Source: Streptomyces varsoviensis (GTDB lineage: Bacteria; Actinomycetota; Actinomycetes; Streptomycetales; Streptomycetaceae). Taken from it: a stretch of 64,000 nucleotides of DNA. A model generated the notes under the pieces. That model was not told the origin of the DNA. It was given only the letters and a program-made list of their open reading frames with translations, and ran no database searches. Of the stretch, positions 46,404-55,279 are shown in pieces. Both the position numbers and the translations under genes were made by a program. Where the stretch lies: the NCBI RefSeq assembly GCF_000718635.1, contig NZ_JOBF01000004.1, forward strand, positions 62,001 to 126,000. The letters are read 5' to 3'. How positions within the stretch are numbered: position 1 is the first letter of the stretch; every line of letters starts with the position of its first letter.

Positions 46404-47310
46404 GACCAGGTCCGGCACCAAGGCGGCGGCCGCCCCGGCCGCCGACGTCATCCACAACATTGGCTACCGGAACTACGACGGGCCGCGCCTGGGGCGCGCG
46501 TACGCCCGCCGCTCGCTCTTCTCGCAGAGCCTGCGCGGCGCGTACGGCCTGGGCCGCTCCGCGAAGTCCAAGGTCCTGCCGATGATCCTGCTCGCCGTGA
46601 TGTGCGCGCCGGCCGTCATCCTGGTGGCCGTCACCATCACGACGCAGCAGGAGAAGCTGCCCGTGCAGTACACGCGGTACGCGGTGCTCCTCCAGGGCGT
46701 CATCGGGCTCTTCCTGGCCGCCCAGGCCCCGCAGTCCGTCTCCCGGGACCTGCGCTACAAGAGCGTCCCGCTCTATTTCTCGCGTCCTATAGAGCGCGTC
46801 GACTATGTGGTCGCCAAGTTCGCCGCCATGGCGTCGGCCCTCTTCATGCTGACCGGCGTCCCCCTGGTGATCCTCTATATCGGCGCCCTGCTCGCCAAAC
46901 TCGACTTCGTCGACCAGACGAAGGGATTCGCGCAAGGAATCGTCTCCGTGGCCCTGCTCTCGCTCCTGTTCGCCGGAATCGGCCTGGTCGTCGCGGCCCT
47001 CACCCCGCGCCGCGGCTTCGGCGTCGCCGCCGTCATCGCCGTGCTGACCATCTCCTACGGGGCGGTCTCCACCATCCAGGGCATCGCGGACACCCAGGGC
47101 AGCACCGACGTGATCCCCTGGCTGGGCCTCTTCTCACCGATCACGGTCATCGACGGCGTGCAGACGGCGTTCCTCTCCGCCTCGTCGTCCTTCCCCGGCG
47201 GCTACGGCCCCTCCGCCGGCCAGGGCGTGGTCTACGTGATCGTGCTCCTCGGCCTGATCGCCGGCGCGTACGGGCTGCTGATGCGCCGCTACCGGAAGGT
47301 CGGGCTGTGA
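46393..47310 (+). CDS. ABC-2-type transporter permease 1
   Basis: The 305-residue protein has a cytoplasmic N-terminus (RNYDGPRLGRAYARRSLF) and six predicted helices between about 60 and 295. The ATG at 46393 lies inside the end of the ATPase gene (11-bp overlap). It pairs with ATPase 1. Helix 2 is followed by a long loop with VSRDLRYKSVPLYFSRPIER, typical of ABC-2 permeases. Confidence 0.9.
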   Translation: MSPETRSGTKAAAAPAADVIHNIGYRNYDGPRLGRAYARRSLFSQSLRGAYGLGRSAKSKVLPMILLAVMCAPAVILVAVTITTQQEKLPVQYTRYAVLLQGVIGLFLAAQAPQSVSRDLRYKSVPLYFSRPIERVDYVVAKFAAMASALFMLTGVPLVILYIGALLAKLDFVDQTKGFAQGIVSVALLSLLFAGIGLVVAALTPRRGFGVAAVIAVLTISYGAVSTIQGIADTQGSTDVIPWLGLFSPITVIDGVQTAFLSASSSFPGGYGPSAGQGVVYVIVLLGLIAGAYGLLMRRYRKVGL

Positions 47311-47368
47311 CCGCCGCCGAGACCGTACCGCCGTCCACCACCACCCCCCGAAGGAACGGGCCGCGCCC

Positions 47369-48280
47369 ATGACGACCATCCATATCGACAATGTCTCGCG
47401 CTGGTTCGGCAATGTGGTCGCCGTCAACGACGTCTCCATGCGGGTGGGCCCCGGCGTGACCGGACTGCTCGGCCCCAACGGCGCGGGGAAATCCACCCTC
47501 ATCAACATGATGGGCGGCTTCCTGGCCCCCTCGACCGGCGCCGTCACCCTCGACGGAGCGACGATCTGGCGCAACGAGGGGATCTACCGCCACATCGGGA
47601 TCGTCCCCGAGCGCGAGGGCATGTACGACTTCCTGACCGGCCGCGAATTCGTCGTGGCCAACGCCGAGTTGCACGGCCTCGGCGCCGAGGAGGCCCGCCG
47701 GGCCCTCGCCACGGTCGAGATGGAGCACGCCCAGGACCGCAAGATCGCCACGTACAGCAAGGGCATGCGGCAGCGCGTGAAGATGGCCTCCGCCCTCGTG
47801 CACGACCCCGCGGTGCTCCTCCTGGACGAGCCGTTCAACGGCATGGACCCGCGCCAGCGCATGCAGCTCATGGACCTGCTGCGGCGGATGGGCGCCGACG
47901 GCCGTACGGTGCTGTTCTCCTCCCACATCCTCGAAGAGGTCGAACAACTCGCCGCGCACATCGAGGTGATCGTCGCGGGCCGGCACGCGGCCTCCGGCGA
48001 CTTCCGCAAGATCCGCCGGCTGATGACGGACCGCCCGCACCGCTACCTCGTACGCTCCAGCGACGACCGGGCGCTCGCCGCGGCCCTCATCGCCGACCCC
48101 TCCACGGCGGGCATCGAGGTCGACCTCGGCGAGGGCGCCCTGCACATCCAGGCCGTGGACTTCGCCCGGTTCACCGAGTTCCTGCCCCGGGTGGCCCGGG
48201 ACCGGTCCATCCGGCTGTACGCGGTCTCGCCCTCGGACGAGTCCCTGGAATCGGTCTTCTCCTACCTCGTAGCGGCCTGA
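47369..48280 (+). CDS. ABC transporter ATP-binding protein 2
   Basis: A 303-residue ATPase. Walker A GPNGAGKSTLINMM is near residue 36, signature YSKGMRQRVKMASAL near 127 and Walker B LLLDEPFNGMDP. It is a near relative of ATPase 1, so the set may have arisen by duplication of an ATPase-permease pair. It starts 58 bp after permease 1 and 16 bp before permease 2. Confidence 0.92.
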   Translation: MTTIHIDNVSRWFGNVVAVNDVSMRVGPGVTGLLGPNGAGKSTLINMMGGFLAPSTGAVTLDGATIWRNEGIYRHIGIVPEREGMYDFLTGREFVVANAELHGLGAEEARRALATVEMEHAQDRKIATYSKGMRQRVKMASALVHDPAVLLLDEPFNGMDPRQRMQLMDLLRRMGADGRTVLFSSHILEEVEQLAAHIEVIVAGRHAASGDFRKIRRLMTDRPHRYLVRSSDDRALAAALIADPSTAGIEVDLGEGALHIQAVDFARFTEFLPRVARDRSIRLYAVSPSDESLESVFSYLVAA

Positions 48281-48296
48281 AAGGAGCCTCGAAGCG

Positions 48297-49016
48297 ATGT
48301 ACAACCACACCGTCGCCCGGCTCACCTACCGGGCCCTTCTCGGCCGCCGCCGGGCCCTCATCCTGTGCGCGCTGCCCGTACTGCTGCTGGTCATCGCGGC
48401 CGCCATCCGCGCCATGACCGGCGCCGACGACCAGACCGCCGCCGACGTCCTGGGCGGCTTCGCGCTCGCCACCATGGTCCCGCTGATCGGCGTCATCGCC
48501 GGTACGGGCGCGATCGGCCCGGAGATCGACGACGGCTCCGTGGTCTACCTGCTGGCCAAGCCCGTCAAACGGCCCACGATCATCTTCACCAAACTGCTCG
48601 TGGCGATCGGCGTGAGCGTCGCTTTCTCGGCCGTACCGACCCTGATCGCCGGATTCCTGCTCAACGGCAACAGCCAGCAGATCGCGGTGGCCTACGCCGT
48701 CGCCGCGGCCGTCGCCTCCATCGCCTACAGCGCCATCTTCTTGCTGCTGGGCACCGTCACCCGGCACGCCGTCGTCGTCGGCCTCGTCTACGCCCTCGTG
48801 TGGGAGGCCCTGTTCGGCAGCATCGTCGACGGGGCGCGCACCCTCAGCGTCCAGCAGTGGGCCCTCGCCCTCGCCCAGAAGATCGGCGCGGACGGGGCCA
48901 TCAGCTCGGCGGTCGGGCTGCCGCTCGCGCTGGTCCTGCTGATCGGCGTCACGGTCGTCGCCACCTGGTACGCGGGGCAGAAGCTGCGCTCGCTGACGGT
49001 CGCCGGGGACGACTGA
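48297..49016 (+). CDS. ABC-2-type transporter permease 2
   Basis: A 239-residue membrane protein with six predicted helices (first about 20-37, last about 210-228). It follows ATPase 2 after 16 bp with AAGGAG as ribosome site and ends the four-gene set. It is shorter than permease 1 and shows the GPEIDDGSVVYLLAKPVKRP loop of ABC-2 permeases. Confidence 0.9.
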   Translation: MYNHTVARLTYRALLGRRRALILCALPVLLLVIAAAIRAMTGADDQTAADVLGGFALATMVPLIGVIAGTGAIGPEIDDGSVVYLLAKPVKRPTIIFTKLLVAIGVSVAFSAVPTLIAGFLLNGNSQQIAVAYAVAAAVASIAYSAIFLLLGTVTRHAVVVGLVYALVWEALFGSIVDGARTLSVQQWALALAQKIGADGAISSAVGLPLALVLLIGVTVVATWYAGQKLRSLTVAGDD

Positions 49017-49069
49017 TCCGCCCTCCCGCACACCGCCGTTGACCACGCCACCGCTTCCGCGCGGTGGCG

Positions 49070-49092
49070 TTGTCAGTGGGCAGGCGTACAAC
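49070..49092 (+). promoter_or_regulatory. RecA-NDp-like (PafBC-type) promoter
   Basis: TTGTCAGTG at 49070-49078, 8 bases, then TACAAC at 49087-49092. It matches the consensus TTGTCRGTG-N8-TANNNT except that the last T is C. It lies 54 bp before the M20 hydrolase start, so here a leader RNA is expected. Confidence 0.6.
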
Positions 49093-49146
49093 TGTCCTGT
49101 GAGTGGGAGTGTGTGAGGAGCGACAACCGAGCAGAGGAGCGCGTCA

Positions 49147-50415
49147 ATGACAACGGCGACACGAACGGTTCTCGACGGGCTGGACGGCATCAAGGAGCCG
49201 CTGGCCGACCTCTACCGCGATCTGCACGCCCACCCCGAGCTGTCCTTCGCCGAACACCGCACCGCCGCCGAGGTCGCCCGCCGCGCCGCCTCGTACGGAT
49301 ACGAGGTGACCACCGGCGTCGGCCGCACCGGCGTCGTCGCGGTGCTGCGCAACGGCGAGGGCCCGACGGTGCTGCTGCGCGCCGACTTCGACGGGCTGCC
49401 GGTGCGCGAACAGACCGGCCTGCCCTACGCCTCGACCGCCACCGGTACGGACCCGGAGGGCAAGGAAGTCCCGGTCATGCACGCCTGCGGCCACGACATG
49501 CACGTCACGTGCCTGCTCGGCACGCTCCAGCTCCTCGCCCAAGGGCGCGCGCACTGGTCCGGCACGGTGCTCGGCGTCTTCCAGCCCGCCGAGGAACTCG
49601 GCCAGGGCGCGCGGGCCATGGTCGCCGACGGCCTCCACGAGCGGTTCGGCGCCCCGGACGTCGTCCTCGGCCAGCACGTGGTGCCGATGCCCGCCGGAAT
49701 GGTCGGCTGCCACCCCGGCCCCGCCTTCTCCGCCACCGACACCCTGCGCGTACGGCTGTACGGGCGCGGCGGCCACGCCTCGCGCCCCGAGACGACCGTC
49801 GACCCGGTGGTGATGGCCGCCGCCACGGTGCTGCGGCTCCAGACGGTCGTCTCCCGCGAGGTCGCCGGGGGCGACACGGCGGTGGTGACGGTCGGCTCCA
49901 TCCAGGCCGGCAGCAAGGACAACATCATCCCGGACGAGGCCGAGATCAAGGTCAACATCCGCAGCTACACCGAGGCCGTACGCACCCGGGTGCTCGCCGC
50001 CGTCGAACGGATCGTACGGGCGGAGGCCGCCGCCTCGGGCGCGGAGCGCGAACCGGACATCGAGCCCGTCGACGCCTTCCCGGTCATGGTCAACGACGCG
50101 GACGCCACGCGGCGCACGATGGCGGCCATCGGCGCCGAACTGGGCGAGGACAGCCTACTGGCGCCCGGCCCCCTCACCGGGAGCGAGGACGTCGGCATCC
50201 TCGCCACCTCGGCCGGGGCCCCGCTGTGCTACTGGCTCTTCGGCGGCATCGACCCGAAGACCTACGAGGCCGCGCGCCAGGCCGGCACCAGCGACCAGGA
50301 CGTGCCCTCCAACCACTCCCCGTTCTTCGCCCCCGTCATAGAACCGACGATCAGCACGGGGGTGACGGCGCTGACGGCGGGGGCGCTGGCGTGGCTGGGG
50401 CAGGCGGGGGCGTAG
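49147..50415 (+). CDS. M20-family amidohydrolase (IAA-amino-acid hydrolase type)
   Basis: The 422-residue enzyme has the metal motifs of the M20D branch: HACGHDMHVT (about 117-126), the catalytic FQPAEELGQGA (about 150-160), a histidine in GQHVVP and a C-terminal SNHSPFFAP. A lid domain (GGHASRPE, about 218) is inserted. Members remove acyl groups from N-acyl amino acids and conjugates. The start is the ATG at 49147. A DNA-damage-type promoter lies upstream. Confidence 0.9.
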   Translation: MTTATRTVLDGLDGIKEPLADLYRDLHAHPELSFAEHRTAAEVARRAASYGYEVTTGVGRTGVVAVLRNGEGPTVLLRADFDGLPVREQTGLPYASTATGTDPEGKEVPVMHACGHDMHVTCLLGTLQLLAQGRAHWSGTVLGVFQPAEELGQGARAMVADGLHERFGAPDVVLGQHVVPMPAGMVGCHPGPAFSATDTLRVRLYGRGGHASRPETTVDPVVMAAATVLRLQTVVSREVAGGDTAVVTVGSIQAGSKDNIIPDEAEIKVNIRSYTEAVRTRVLAAVERIVRAEAAASGAEREPDIEPVDAFPVMVNDADATRRTMAAIGAELGEDSLLAPGPLTGSEDVGILATSAGAPLCYWLFGGIDPKTYEAARQAGTSDQDVPSNHSPFFAPVIEPTISTGVTALTAGALAWLGQAGA

Positions 50416-50502
50416 GGGCCGCATTGTAGGGGCCGGATTCTCTGTGGGCTGTTGACGTGGGGGCGCCGGGAGACGTCGGGGGCGCCGGGGCTCGCCGGTT
50501 CC

Positions 50503-51450
50503 TCAAAGGTCCAGCAGGGCGCGGGCGATGGCCGCCTGCTCCGGCCGGATGGCGTGCTCGCCGTCCTCCACGTCCCACAGGGAGTTCTGCAGCACCCGGC
50601 CGAGCGTCCAGCGCGCGGCCCGCGCCCGGTCCAGGCCGACCACGTCCGTCATGAGGTCGAACCGGCGGCGTACGGCACGGCGTACGTCGCCGGTGGCCAC
50701 GACCTCGTCCCAGCGGTTGTGGAGGGCGGGCATCAGGTCGAACCCGGGGTCGCCGGCGAGCGGCTTGGGATCGATGGCCAGCCAGGACCCGCGGTCCGCC
50801 GAACCGGGCGGCGGGGCCAGCACGTTCTCGTAGTGCAGGTCCCAGTGCAGCAGCCGGTCGCCGGGTTCGCCGGCCACCTCGCGTACGGCCGCGGCGCAGC
50901 GCCGCAGCAGTTCGCGATCGGCCGGGTCGCGCAGCTCGGGAAGCGCCTCCGGCACGTCGTCGAGCATCTCCGCGGCGATGTCGGCGAGGGTGCGCAACCC
51001 GGCGGGCGCGGGCCGGTCCACGAGGTGCGCCAGCAGCTCGGCGAGGTCCTTGAGGGCCGCTTCGGCGTCCGCCACGTGCGCGAGCGAACGCCCCGCGTCG
51101 AGGCGTTCCAGGAGCATCGTCCCCGACTCCGCGTCGTGGTCGAGAAGGCGTACGGCCCCGTCCCCGCCCCACGCGCGCAGCGCCACGGGTTCCCCGACGC
51201 TCTCCTCGTCCACGGGCTGGAACTTGAGCGCCGCGGGCGTGCCGTCGCTCCGCACGACAGGCAGTACGAGCGCGACCATGCCGTGCATGGGGGCGCCGTC
51301 CTGCCGCAGCCGCCACCGGTCCAGAAACTCGGCGGCCAGGCCCGGCAGCCCGGCCACCCAGGCCGGACCGGTGCCGGTGGTGCCGTCGCCGTACCCGGCG
51401 TGGAACTCGGCCAGTCTGGCGGGGACGGTGACGGTGGGGTGCGTGGACAT
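50503..51450 (-). CDS. Aminoglycoside/hydroxyurea-type phosphotransferase (APH(6)/HUR-like)
   Basis: The 315-residue protein has the kinase-fold motifs HWDLHYENVL (about 202-211, catalytic loop with Asp) and IDPKPLAGDPGFDL (about 228-241, Mg-binding Asp). The N-lobe lysine is in AALKFQPVDEES. This spacing is that of PF04655, which includes streptomycin 6-phosphotransferase and hydroxyurea kinase. In this genus it may guard against a self-made or neighbour's antibiotic; no aminoglycoside genes are near. It converges on the M20 gene. Confidence 0.87.
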   Translation of the reverse strand: MSTHPTVTVPARLAEFHAGYGDGTTGTGPAWVAGLPGLAAEFLDRWRLRQDGAPMHGMVALVLPVVRSDGTPAALKFQPVDEESVGEPVALRAWGGDGAVRLLDHDAESGTMLLERLDAGRSLAHVADAEAALKDLAELLAHLVDRPAPAGLRTLADIAAEMLDDVPEALPELRDPADRELLRRCAAAVREVAGEPGDRLLHWDLHYENVLAPPPGSADRGSWLAIDPKPLAGDPGFDLMPALHNRWDEVVATGDVRRAVRRRFDLMTDVVGLDRARAARWTLGRVLQNSLWDVEDGEHAIRPEQAAIARALLDL

Positions 51451-51510
51451 GGCCCCAAGTCTGCCGGGGGCCGGGGGAGGGGTCGCGCCATTTTCGGCGG
51501 CCGGGCCAAG

Positions 51511-51620
51511 TCCTCAATCGCCGGACGGGCTTGGGGGGTGCGGGTGCCGGTGCGCGTTCGGGTGCGGGCCAGAGATCGGGGCGCTGCCCCGGACCCCGGT
51601 CCTCAATCGCCGGACGGGCT
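51511..51620. repeat. Two copies of a 21-bp dispersed Streptomyces repeat
   Basis: A 21-bp word with the core CTCAATCGCCGGACGGGC occurs at 51511-51531 and 51600-51620, in the same orientation. The word is familiar as a highly repeated extragenic element in Streptomyces chromosomes. The flanks CCAAG and CTTGG allow the first copy to form a hairpin. It lies between the MFS and kinase genes. Confidence 0.75.
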
Positions 51621-51686
51621 GAATGGGGCGGCGGCCGTGGGCGGCCCGTCCGGCGTGGTGTGTGTGGGGGATCGGAGCGGATGGCG

Positions 51687-52955
51687 TCAGATCTTGCGGT
51701 CGCGGCCGGCGCCGAGGCCGAGGAGGACGAGGCCGACGCAGACGGCGAGGAGGATGGCGATGGGTATGGACCAGCCGCCGGTGACCTGGTGGACGGCGCC
51801 GAGGGCGAGGGGGCCGGCGGCGGCGAGGAGGTAGCCCCAGGTCTGGGCCATGCCCGAGAGGCGGGCGGCGGTGTGGGCGTCGCGGGTGCGGAGCACCATC
51901 ATGGTGAGGGCGAGCCCGAGGGCGCCGCCCTGGCCGACGCCGAGCAGCGCGGCCCATACCCAGGCCCCGGCCACCGGCGCGGCCAGCAGTCCGGCGATGC
52001 CGACCGCCATGAGGGCGACGACCGCGACGGCGAGCAGCCGCTGGCTGCGCACCCGCCCGGCGAGCATCGGCACGACGAACGAACCGACCATCTGGACCAG
52101 CGTGTTGAACGCGAAGACGAGTCCGGCCTGGCTCTTGCTCATGCCGTTGTCGGTGAAGATCGTCGGCATCCAGGCGATGCAGACGTACGCGACCAGCGAC
52201 TGCGAGCCCATGAACAGCGTGATCTGCCAGGCGAGGGGCGAACGCGAGAGGTTCGGCCCGTCTTCGACGAGGTGCTTCGGGGTGCCGGCGGCAGCGCCGT
52301 GCTTGGTGCCGCGGCGGGCGATGAGCACCTGGGGGATCCAGACGAGCGCGGCGACGGCGGCCAGTACGGACCAGGAGGCGAGCGAGCCGCGCCAGCCGCC
52401 GAGGGCGTTCTCCAGCGGTACGGCGGCGGCCGCGGAGGCGGTCGCGCCGAGGATCATGGCGGTGGAGTAGAGCGCGGTCATGGCCGCGGCCTTCTCCGGG
52501 AAGTCCCGCTTGATCAGGCCCGGCATCAACACGTTGAGCAGGGCTATCGCGGTGCCGACGAGGGCGCAGCCGACGAAGAGCGCGACGACGGGCGGGGCGA
52601 TGCGCAGCAGGATGCCGCCGCACAGCAGCGCGAGCGCGCCGAAGAGCACCGTCTCGGTGCCCCAGCGGCGGGCCAGCTTGGGGGCGGCGATCGAGCCGAG
52701 GCCCATGAAGATCAGGGGGATGGTGGTGACCAGGCTGCTCACGGTGGCCGTGAGGTGGAAGTGGTCGCCGATCTCGCCGACCAGCGGCGATACGCCCGAG
52801 AGGGCGGCGCGCATGTTGAGCGAGGCCAGCACGATGCCGAGAAGGACGAGCGCGGGGTGGGCCCGCAGCCGACGCCGGGCCTCGGCCACGGGTGGCGCGG
52901 GCGACAGATCCTCCTCCGCGTCGATCAGTGGTGCTTCGGACCTCGTCTCCGACAT
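51687..52955 (-). CDS. MFS transporter (CynX/NimT-like)
   Basis: A 422-residue protein with 12 predicted helices. The N-terminal block LASLNMRAALSGVSPLVGEIGDHFHL is cited as LASLNMRAALSG and SPLVGEIGDHF, and a cytoplasmic loop follows helix 6. The CynX/NimT group transports cyanate, nitroimidazoles or related small compounds; here it could export or import a small organic acid. GGAGAGGCG precedes the ATG at 52955. A GntR/FadR regulator gene lies directly upstream on the same strand, 105 bp away. Confidence 0.9.
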   Translation of the reverse strand: MSETRSEAPLIDAEEDLSPAPPVAEARRRLRAHPALVLLGIVLASLNMRAALSGVSPLVGEIGDHFHLTATVSSLVTTIPLIFMGLGSIAAPKLARRWGTETVLFGALALLCGGILLRIAPPVVALFVGCALVGTAIALLNVLMPGLIKRDFPEKAAAMTALYSTAMILGATASAAAAVPLENALGGWRGSLASWSVLAAVAALVWIPQVLIARRGTKHGAAAGTPKHLVEDGPNLSRSPLAWQITLFMGSQSLVAYVCIAWMPTIFTDNGMSKSQAGLVFAFNTLVQMVGSFVVPMLAGRVRSQRLLAVAVVALMAVGIAGLLAAPVAGAWVWAALLGVGQGGALGLALTMMVLRTRDAHTAARLSGMAQTWGYLLAAAGPLALGAVHQVTGGWSIPIAILLAVCVGLVLLGLGAGRDRKI

Positions 52956-52978
52956 GGTTCGCCTCTCCGAATGAAAGT

Positions 52979-52986
52979 ACCTAGGT
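52979..52986. promoter_or_regulatory. Short palindrome before the MFS gene
   Basis: ACCTAGGT (52979-52986) is an exact 8-bp palindrome 23 bp upstream of the MFS start, the position expected for the operator of the neighbouring GntR regulator. It is short and unproven. Confidence 0.3.
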
Positions 52987-53060
52987 GGTGGATGCACGTA
53001 TTGGAAGGTGCGGACAGATGGACAGCGGGGTGGATGGACAAAGGGGCGGTGCGGCCGGCG

Positions 53061-53771
53061 TCAGAGTTCGGCCAGCAACGCCTCGACGGCTTGTTTGGGG
53101 CGCGCGAGAAGTTCGCGGGCGGCGCGCTCGGCGGCCTCGGGGTCGCCCGAGGCGATGGCGTCGAGGACGGCCCGATGGTCCCCGTGCAGCACCTTCGGCA
53201 TCTCGTGGTCGCCGAGCGAGGAGACCAGCGCCTCCCGCACCGAGCTGGCGAACCAGCCGTACGTGGCCGTCAGCGCGGTGTTGTGCGCGGCCTCGACCAC
53301 GGCCATGTGGAACTCGATGTCGTGATCGGCGTACAGCTCAAGGCTCCCGGAGGCGGGCTGGCCCTCCTGGTCCTGCAACCGCGTCTGCGCCTCCAGCGCC
53401 GCGGCCATCCGCTCCAGGTCGGCGGGTTCATGGCGGAGCGCGGCCAGCCGCGCGGCCTCCGTCTCCAGCGCGATCCGCAGCTCCAGCACGTCCCGGACCC
53501 CGGCCCGCTGCACCCCGCGCATGATGTCGCCGGGGTCGGCCTTGGAGACCACGAAGGTCCCCTCGCCCTGCCGCGAGCGCAGCATCCCGGCGTGTACGAG
53601 CACCCGCACCGCCTCGCGGACGGTGTTTCGCCCGACCTGGAGCTGTTCGGCCAGCGCGTGCTCGGTCGGAATGCGCTCCCCGACCCGCCACTCGCCCGCC
53701 GCCAACTGCGCGCGCAACTGATCGACGACGGTGTCCACCAGGGACTTCCGCCCCGCCGCCTGCAATGCCAT
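53061..53771 (-). CDS. GntR/FadR-family regulator
   Basis: A 236-residue FadR-type protein. The winged helix occupies about residues 12-72 (PTEHALAEQLQVGRNTVREAVRVL, cited as LAEQLQVGRNTVREAVRVL). The FCD effector domain, with the metal histidines of DHDIEFHMAV and GDHRAVLDAI, follows. The ATG at 53771 (MALQAAG) has GGGGAGC before it; the GTG five codons earlier is less likely. It lies upstream of an MFS gene, which it probably controls. Two repeats in its own promoter suggest autoregulation. Confidence 0.9.
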   Translation of the reverse strand: MALQAAGRKSLVDTVVDQLRAQLAAGEWRVGERIPTEHALAEQLQVGRNTVREAVRVLVHAGMLRSRQGEGTFVVSKADPGDIMRGVQRAGVRDVLELRIALETEAARLAALRHEPADLERMAAALEAQTRLQDQEGQPASGSLELYADHDIEFHMAVVEAAHNTALTATYGWFASSVREALVSSLGDHEMPKVLHGDHRAVLDAIASGDPEAAERAARELLARPKQAVEALLAEL

Positions 53772-53829
53772 GCGCCCGCTCCCCACGCCAACGTCGAAAA
53801 GAACCCGGACCCTGTTGGCCCGGTTGCCC

Positions 53830-53859
53830 AGTCATCCTACAAGCTCAGTCATCCTACAA
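53830..53859. promoter_or_regulatory. Direct repeats in the GntR promoter
   Basis: AGTCATCCTACAA occurs at 53830-53842 and 53847-53859, a period of 17 bp. On the minus strand each reads TTGTAGGATGACT. TTGTAGGATGA is one base away from the FadR-group operator consensus TNGTNNNACNA. The repeats lie 60-90 bp upstream of the GntR start and are candidate binding sites. Confidence 0.6.
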
Positions 53860-53924
53860 CCAATGGCGAGGAGACGCGGGCCGGACCCCTTCGGGAGGGT
53901 CCGGGCCGCAGGGGAGCGCTCCGT

Positions 53925-55097
53925 TCACGCCTGGCTGAGAGCGGGGGGAGCCCCGCCCCCGCCGCCCCTGTCAGCCTCGGAGGCGGCGCGTTCCCGGACC
54001 GCCGCCTTGCGCTCGCCCCTGCCCTTGAGACCGCGCGAGCCGCAGACGGCGTCCACCACGTGGTCGAGGTCCGCGCCCGTGGTGCCGGGAGCCCCCAGCC
54101 GCGCGCGGATGAGATAGCCGAGCTGGAACCGGCTCTCCGCGCGGAAGCTCTCCATGATCTCCGCGATGTGCTTGCGGCACGTACGCAGGGACATGCCCAG
54201 CCGGCGGGCGATGACCTCGTCCTTCATGCCCTCGGTGAGCAGCCGCACGATCGCCAGCTTGGCATCGCTGGTGATGGTGGGGTTGCCGAAGTGGGTGGGG
54301 CGGTAGGGCGTGGCGAGTATCCAGGCTTGATCGAAGACCTGGCAGAGGTAGCCGACCGTGGAGGGGTCGCGGATGACGGCGGCGCCGTCCTGCTCGTCCC
54401 AGTGGGGGATGAACACGGTTTCCCGGTCGACGGCGATCATCCTGCCGAACAGCTCGCTGAGCGTACGTACTTCGGCTCCGGCTGCGACGAGACGCTCCAC
54501 GTTCTCCTGGAGGGATGTGTCGTGTCGCGCCGTGTGCTGGTAGAGGGTGCGCATGCGCACGCCTCGCTGAAGGAGACCAAGATCGCGGGTGTAGGCGTGT
54601 TCCACCATGTCCGCCGGCCGGCCTCGGCGGGGCTCGCAGGTGAGGATCTCCTCGGTGCACCGCGCCATGGCGTCGTCGATCAATCCGATGACGGTCTTGA
54701 GGTCGCGTACCTCGACGGTCGCCGCCTGGGAGTGGCGGCTCGGCCGGCTCTCGGAGTACAGCGGAGCGAGCACGCTGTACTCCCCACGGAGCCGCTCGGT
54801 ATGGGCCAACTGCTCGCGCAGCGCGGTCTCCAGCGGGGCCAGCAGGGTCGCGGCCGCCGCCTCCGGGGCGACGGGGACGAGCCGGCCCTCCGAGGTTCCG
54901 GCGGCTCCGGGCAGCGGGCGGAGCAGATGCCGTGCGACCAGCGTGGACGCGGCCTGCCGGACGCTCTCCGGCGGCAGGTCGAGCGCCAGGGCCGCGGCTT
55001 CGGCGGATAAGTGCCCGTGGTGCGCTGCCCAGCGGAAGACGCCGATCTCCACGTCGCTGAGCTGAGCCATGGTTTCGATGGGCGGTTTTGTCATCAT
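53925..55097 (-). CDS. LuxR-type cluster regulator with TTA codon
   Basis: A 390-residue regulator. An N-terminal winged helix of TrmB-like appearance (about 12-60, LSDVEIGVFRWAAHHGHL) is followed by a middle domain (about 110-270, TrmB/phospholipase-D-like). A C-terminal LuxR helix-turn-helix (about 275-335) contains VIARRLGMSLRTCRKHIAEI. The tail is Gly/Arg/Ala-rich. Codon 30 (55008-55010) is TTA, so the bldA tRNA is required. AGGGGG-TAA-ATG marks the start. It is divergent from a small peptide gene and a P450 operon and is probably their pathway-specific activator. Confidence 0.88.
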   Translation of the reverse strand: MMTKPPIETMAQLSDVEIGVFRWAAHHGHLSAEAAALALDLPPESVRQAASTLVARHLLRPLPGAAGTSEGRLVPVAPEAAAATLLAPLETALREQLAHTERLRGEYSVLAPLYSESRPSRHSQAATVEVRDLKTVIGLIDDAMARCTEEILTCEPRRGRPADMVEHAYTRDLGLLQRGVRMRTLYQHTARHDTSLQENVERLVAAGAEVRTLSELFGRMIAVDRETVFIPHWDEQDGAAVIRDPSTVGYLCQVFDQAWILATPYRPTHFGNPTITSDAKLAIVRLLTEGMKDEVIARRLGMSLRTCRKHIAEIMESFRAESRFQLGYLIRARLGAPGTTGADLDHVVDAVCGSRGLKGRGERKAAVRERAASEADRGGGGGAPPALSQA

Positions 55098-55114
55098 TTA
55101 CCCCCTAGAAGTTT

Positions 55115-55126
55115 GCTGTATGCAGC
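55115..55126. promoter_or_regulatory. Palindrome in the LuxR/precursor divergent region
   Basis: GCTGTATGCAGC (55115-55126) has inverted arms GCTG and CAGC around TATG. It is centred 23 bp from the LuxR start, and a TTAATG word follows. It may be the LuxR operator or a promoter part. The evidence is the symmetry and the position only. Confidence 0.3.
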
Positions 55127-55279
55127 TTAATGCGGGGTGATCGGGCTGGACCAGGGACGCGGCCGCTCGGCACTCTTGAGAGGCGCAAGGAACTCGCGGA
55201 AAAAGTCCGGGAGTTGAATTAGAGGCCGCTCGGCTGTTCCTGCTGCCGGAGTGGACCATTCATGGAAGAGGTATTGACG

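Noticed and set aside
55262..55279. Longer start for the RiPP precursor (adds MEEVLT)
   Set aside because: The GAAGAGG ribosome site lies within this stretch at good distance to the ATG at 55280, so the shorter form is preferred, though not proven.
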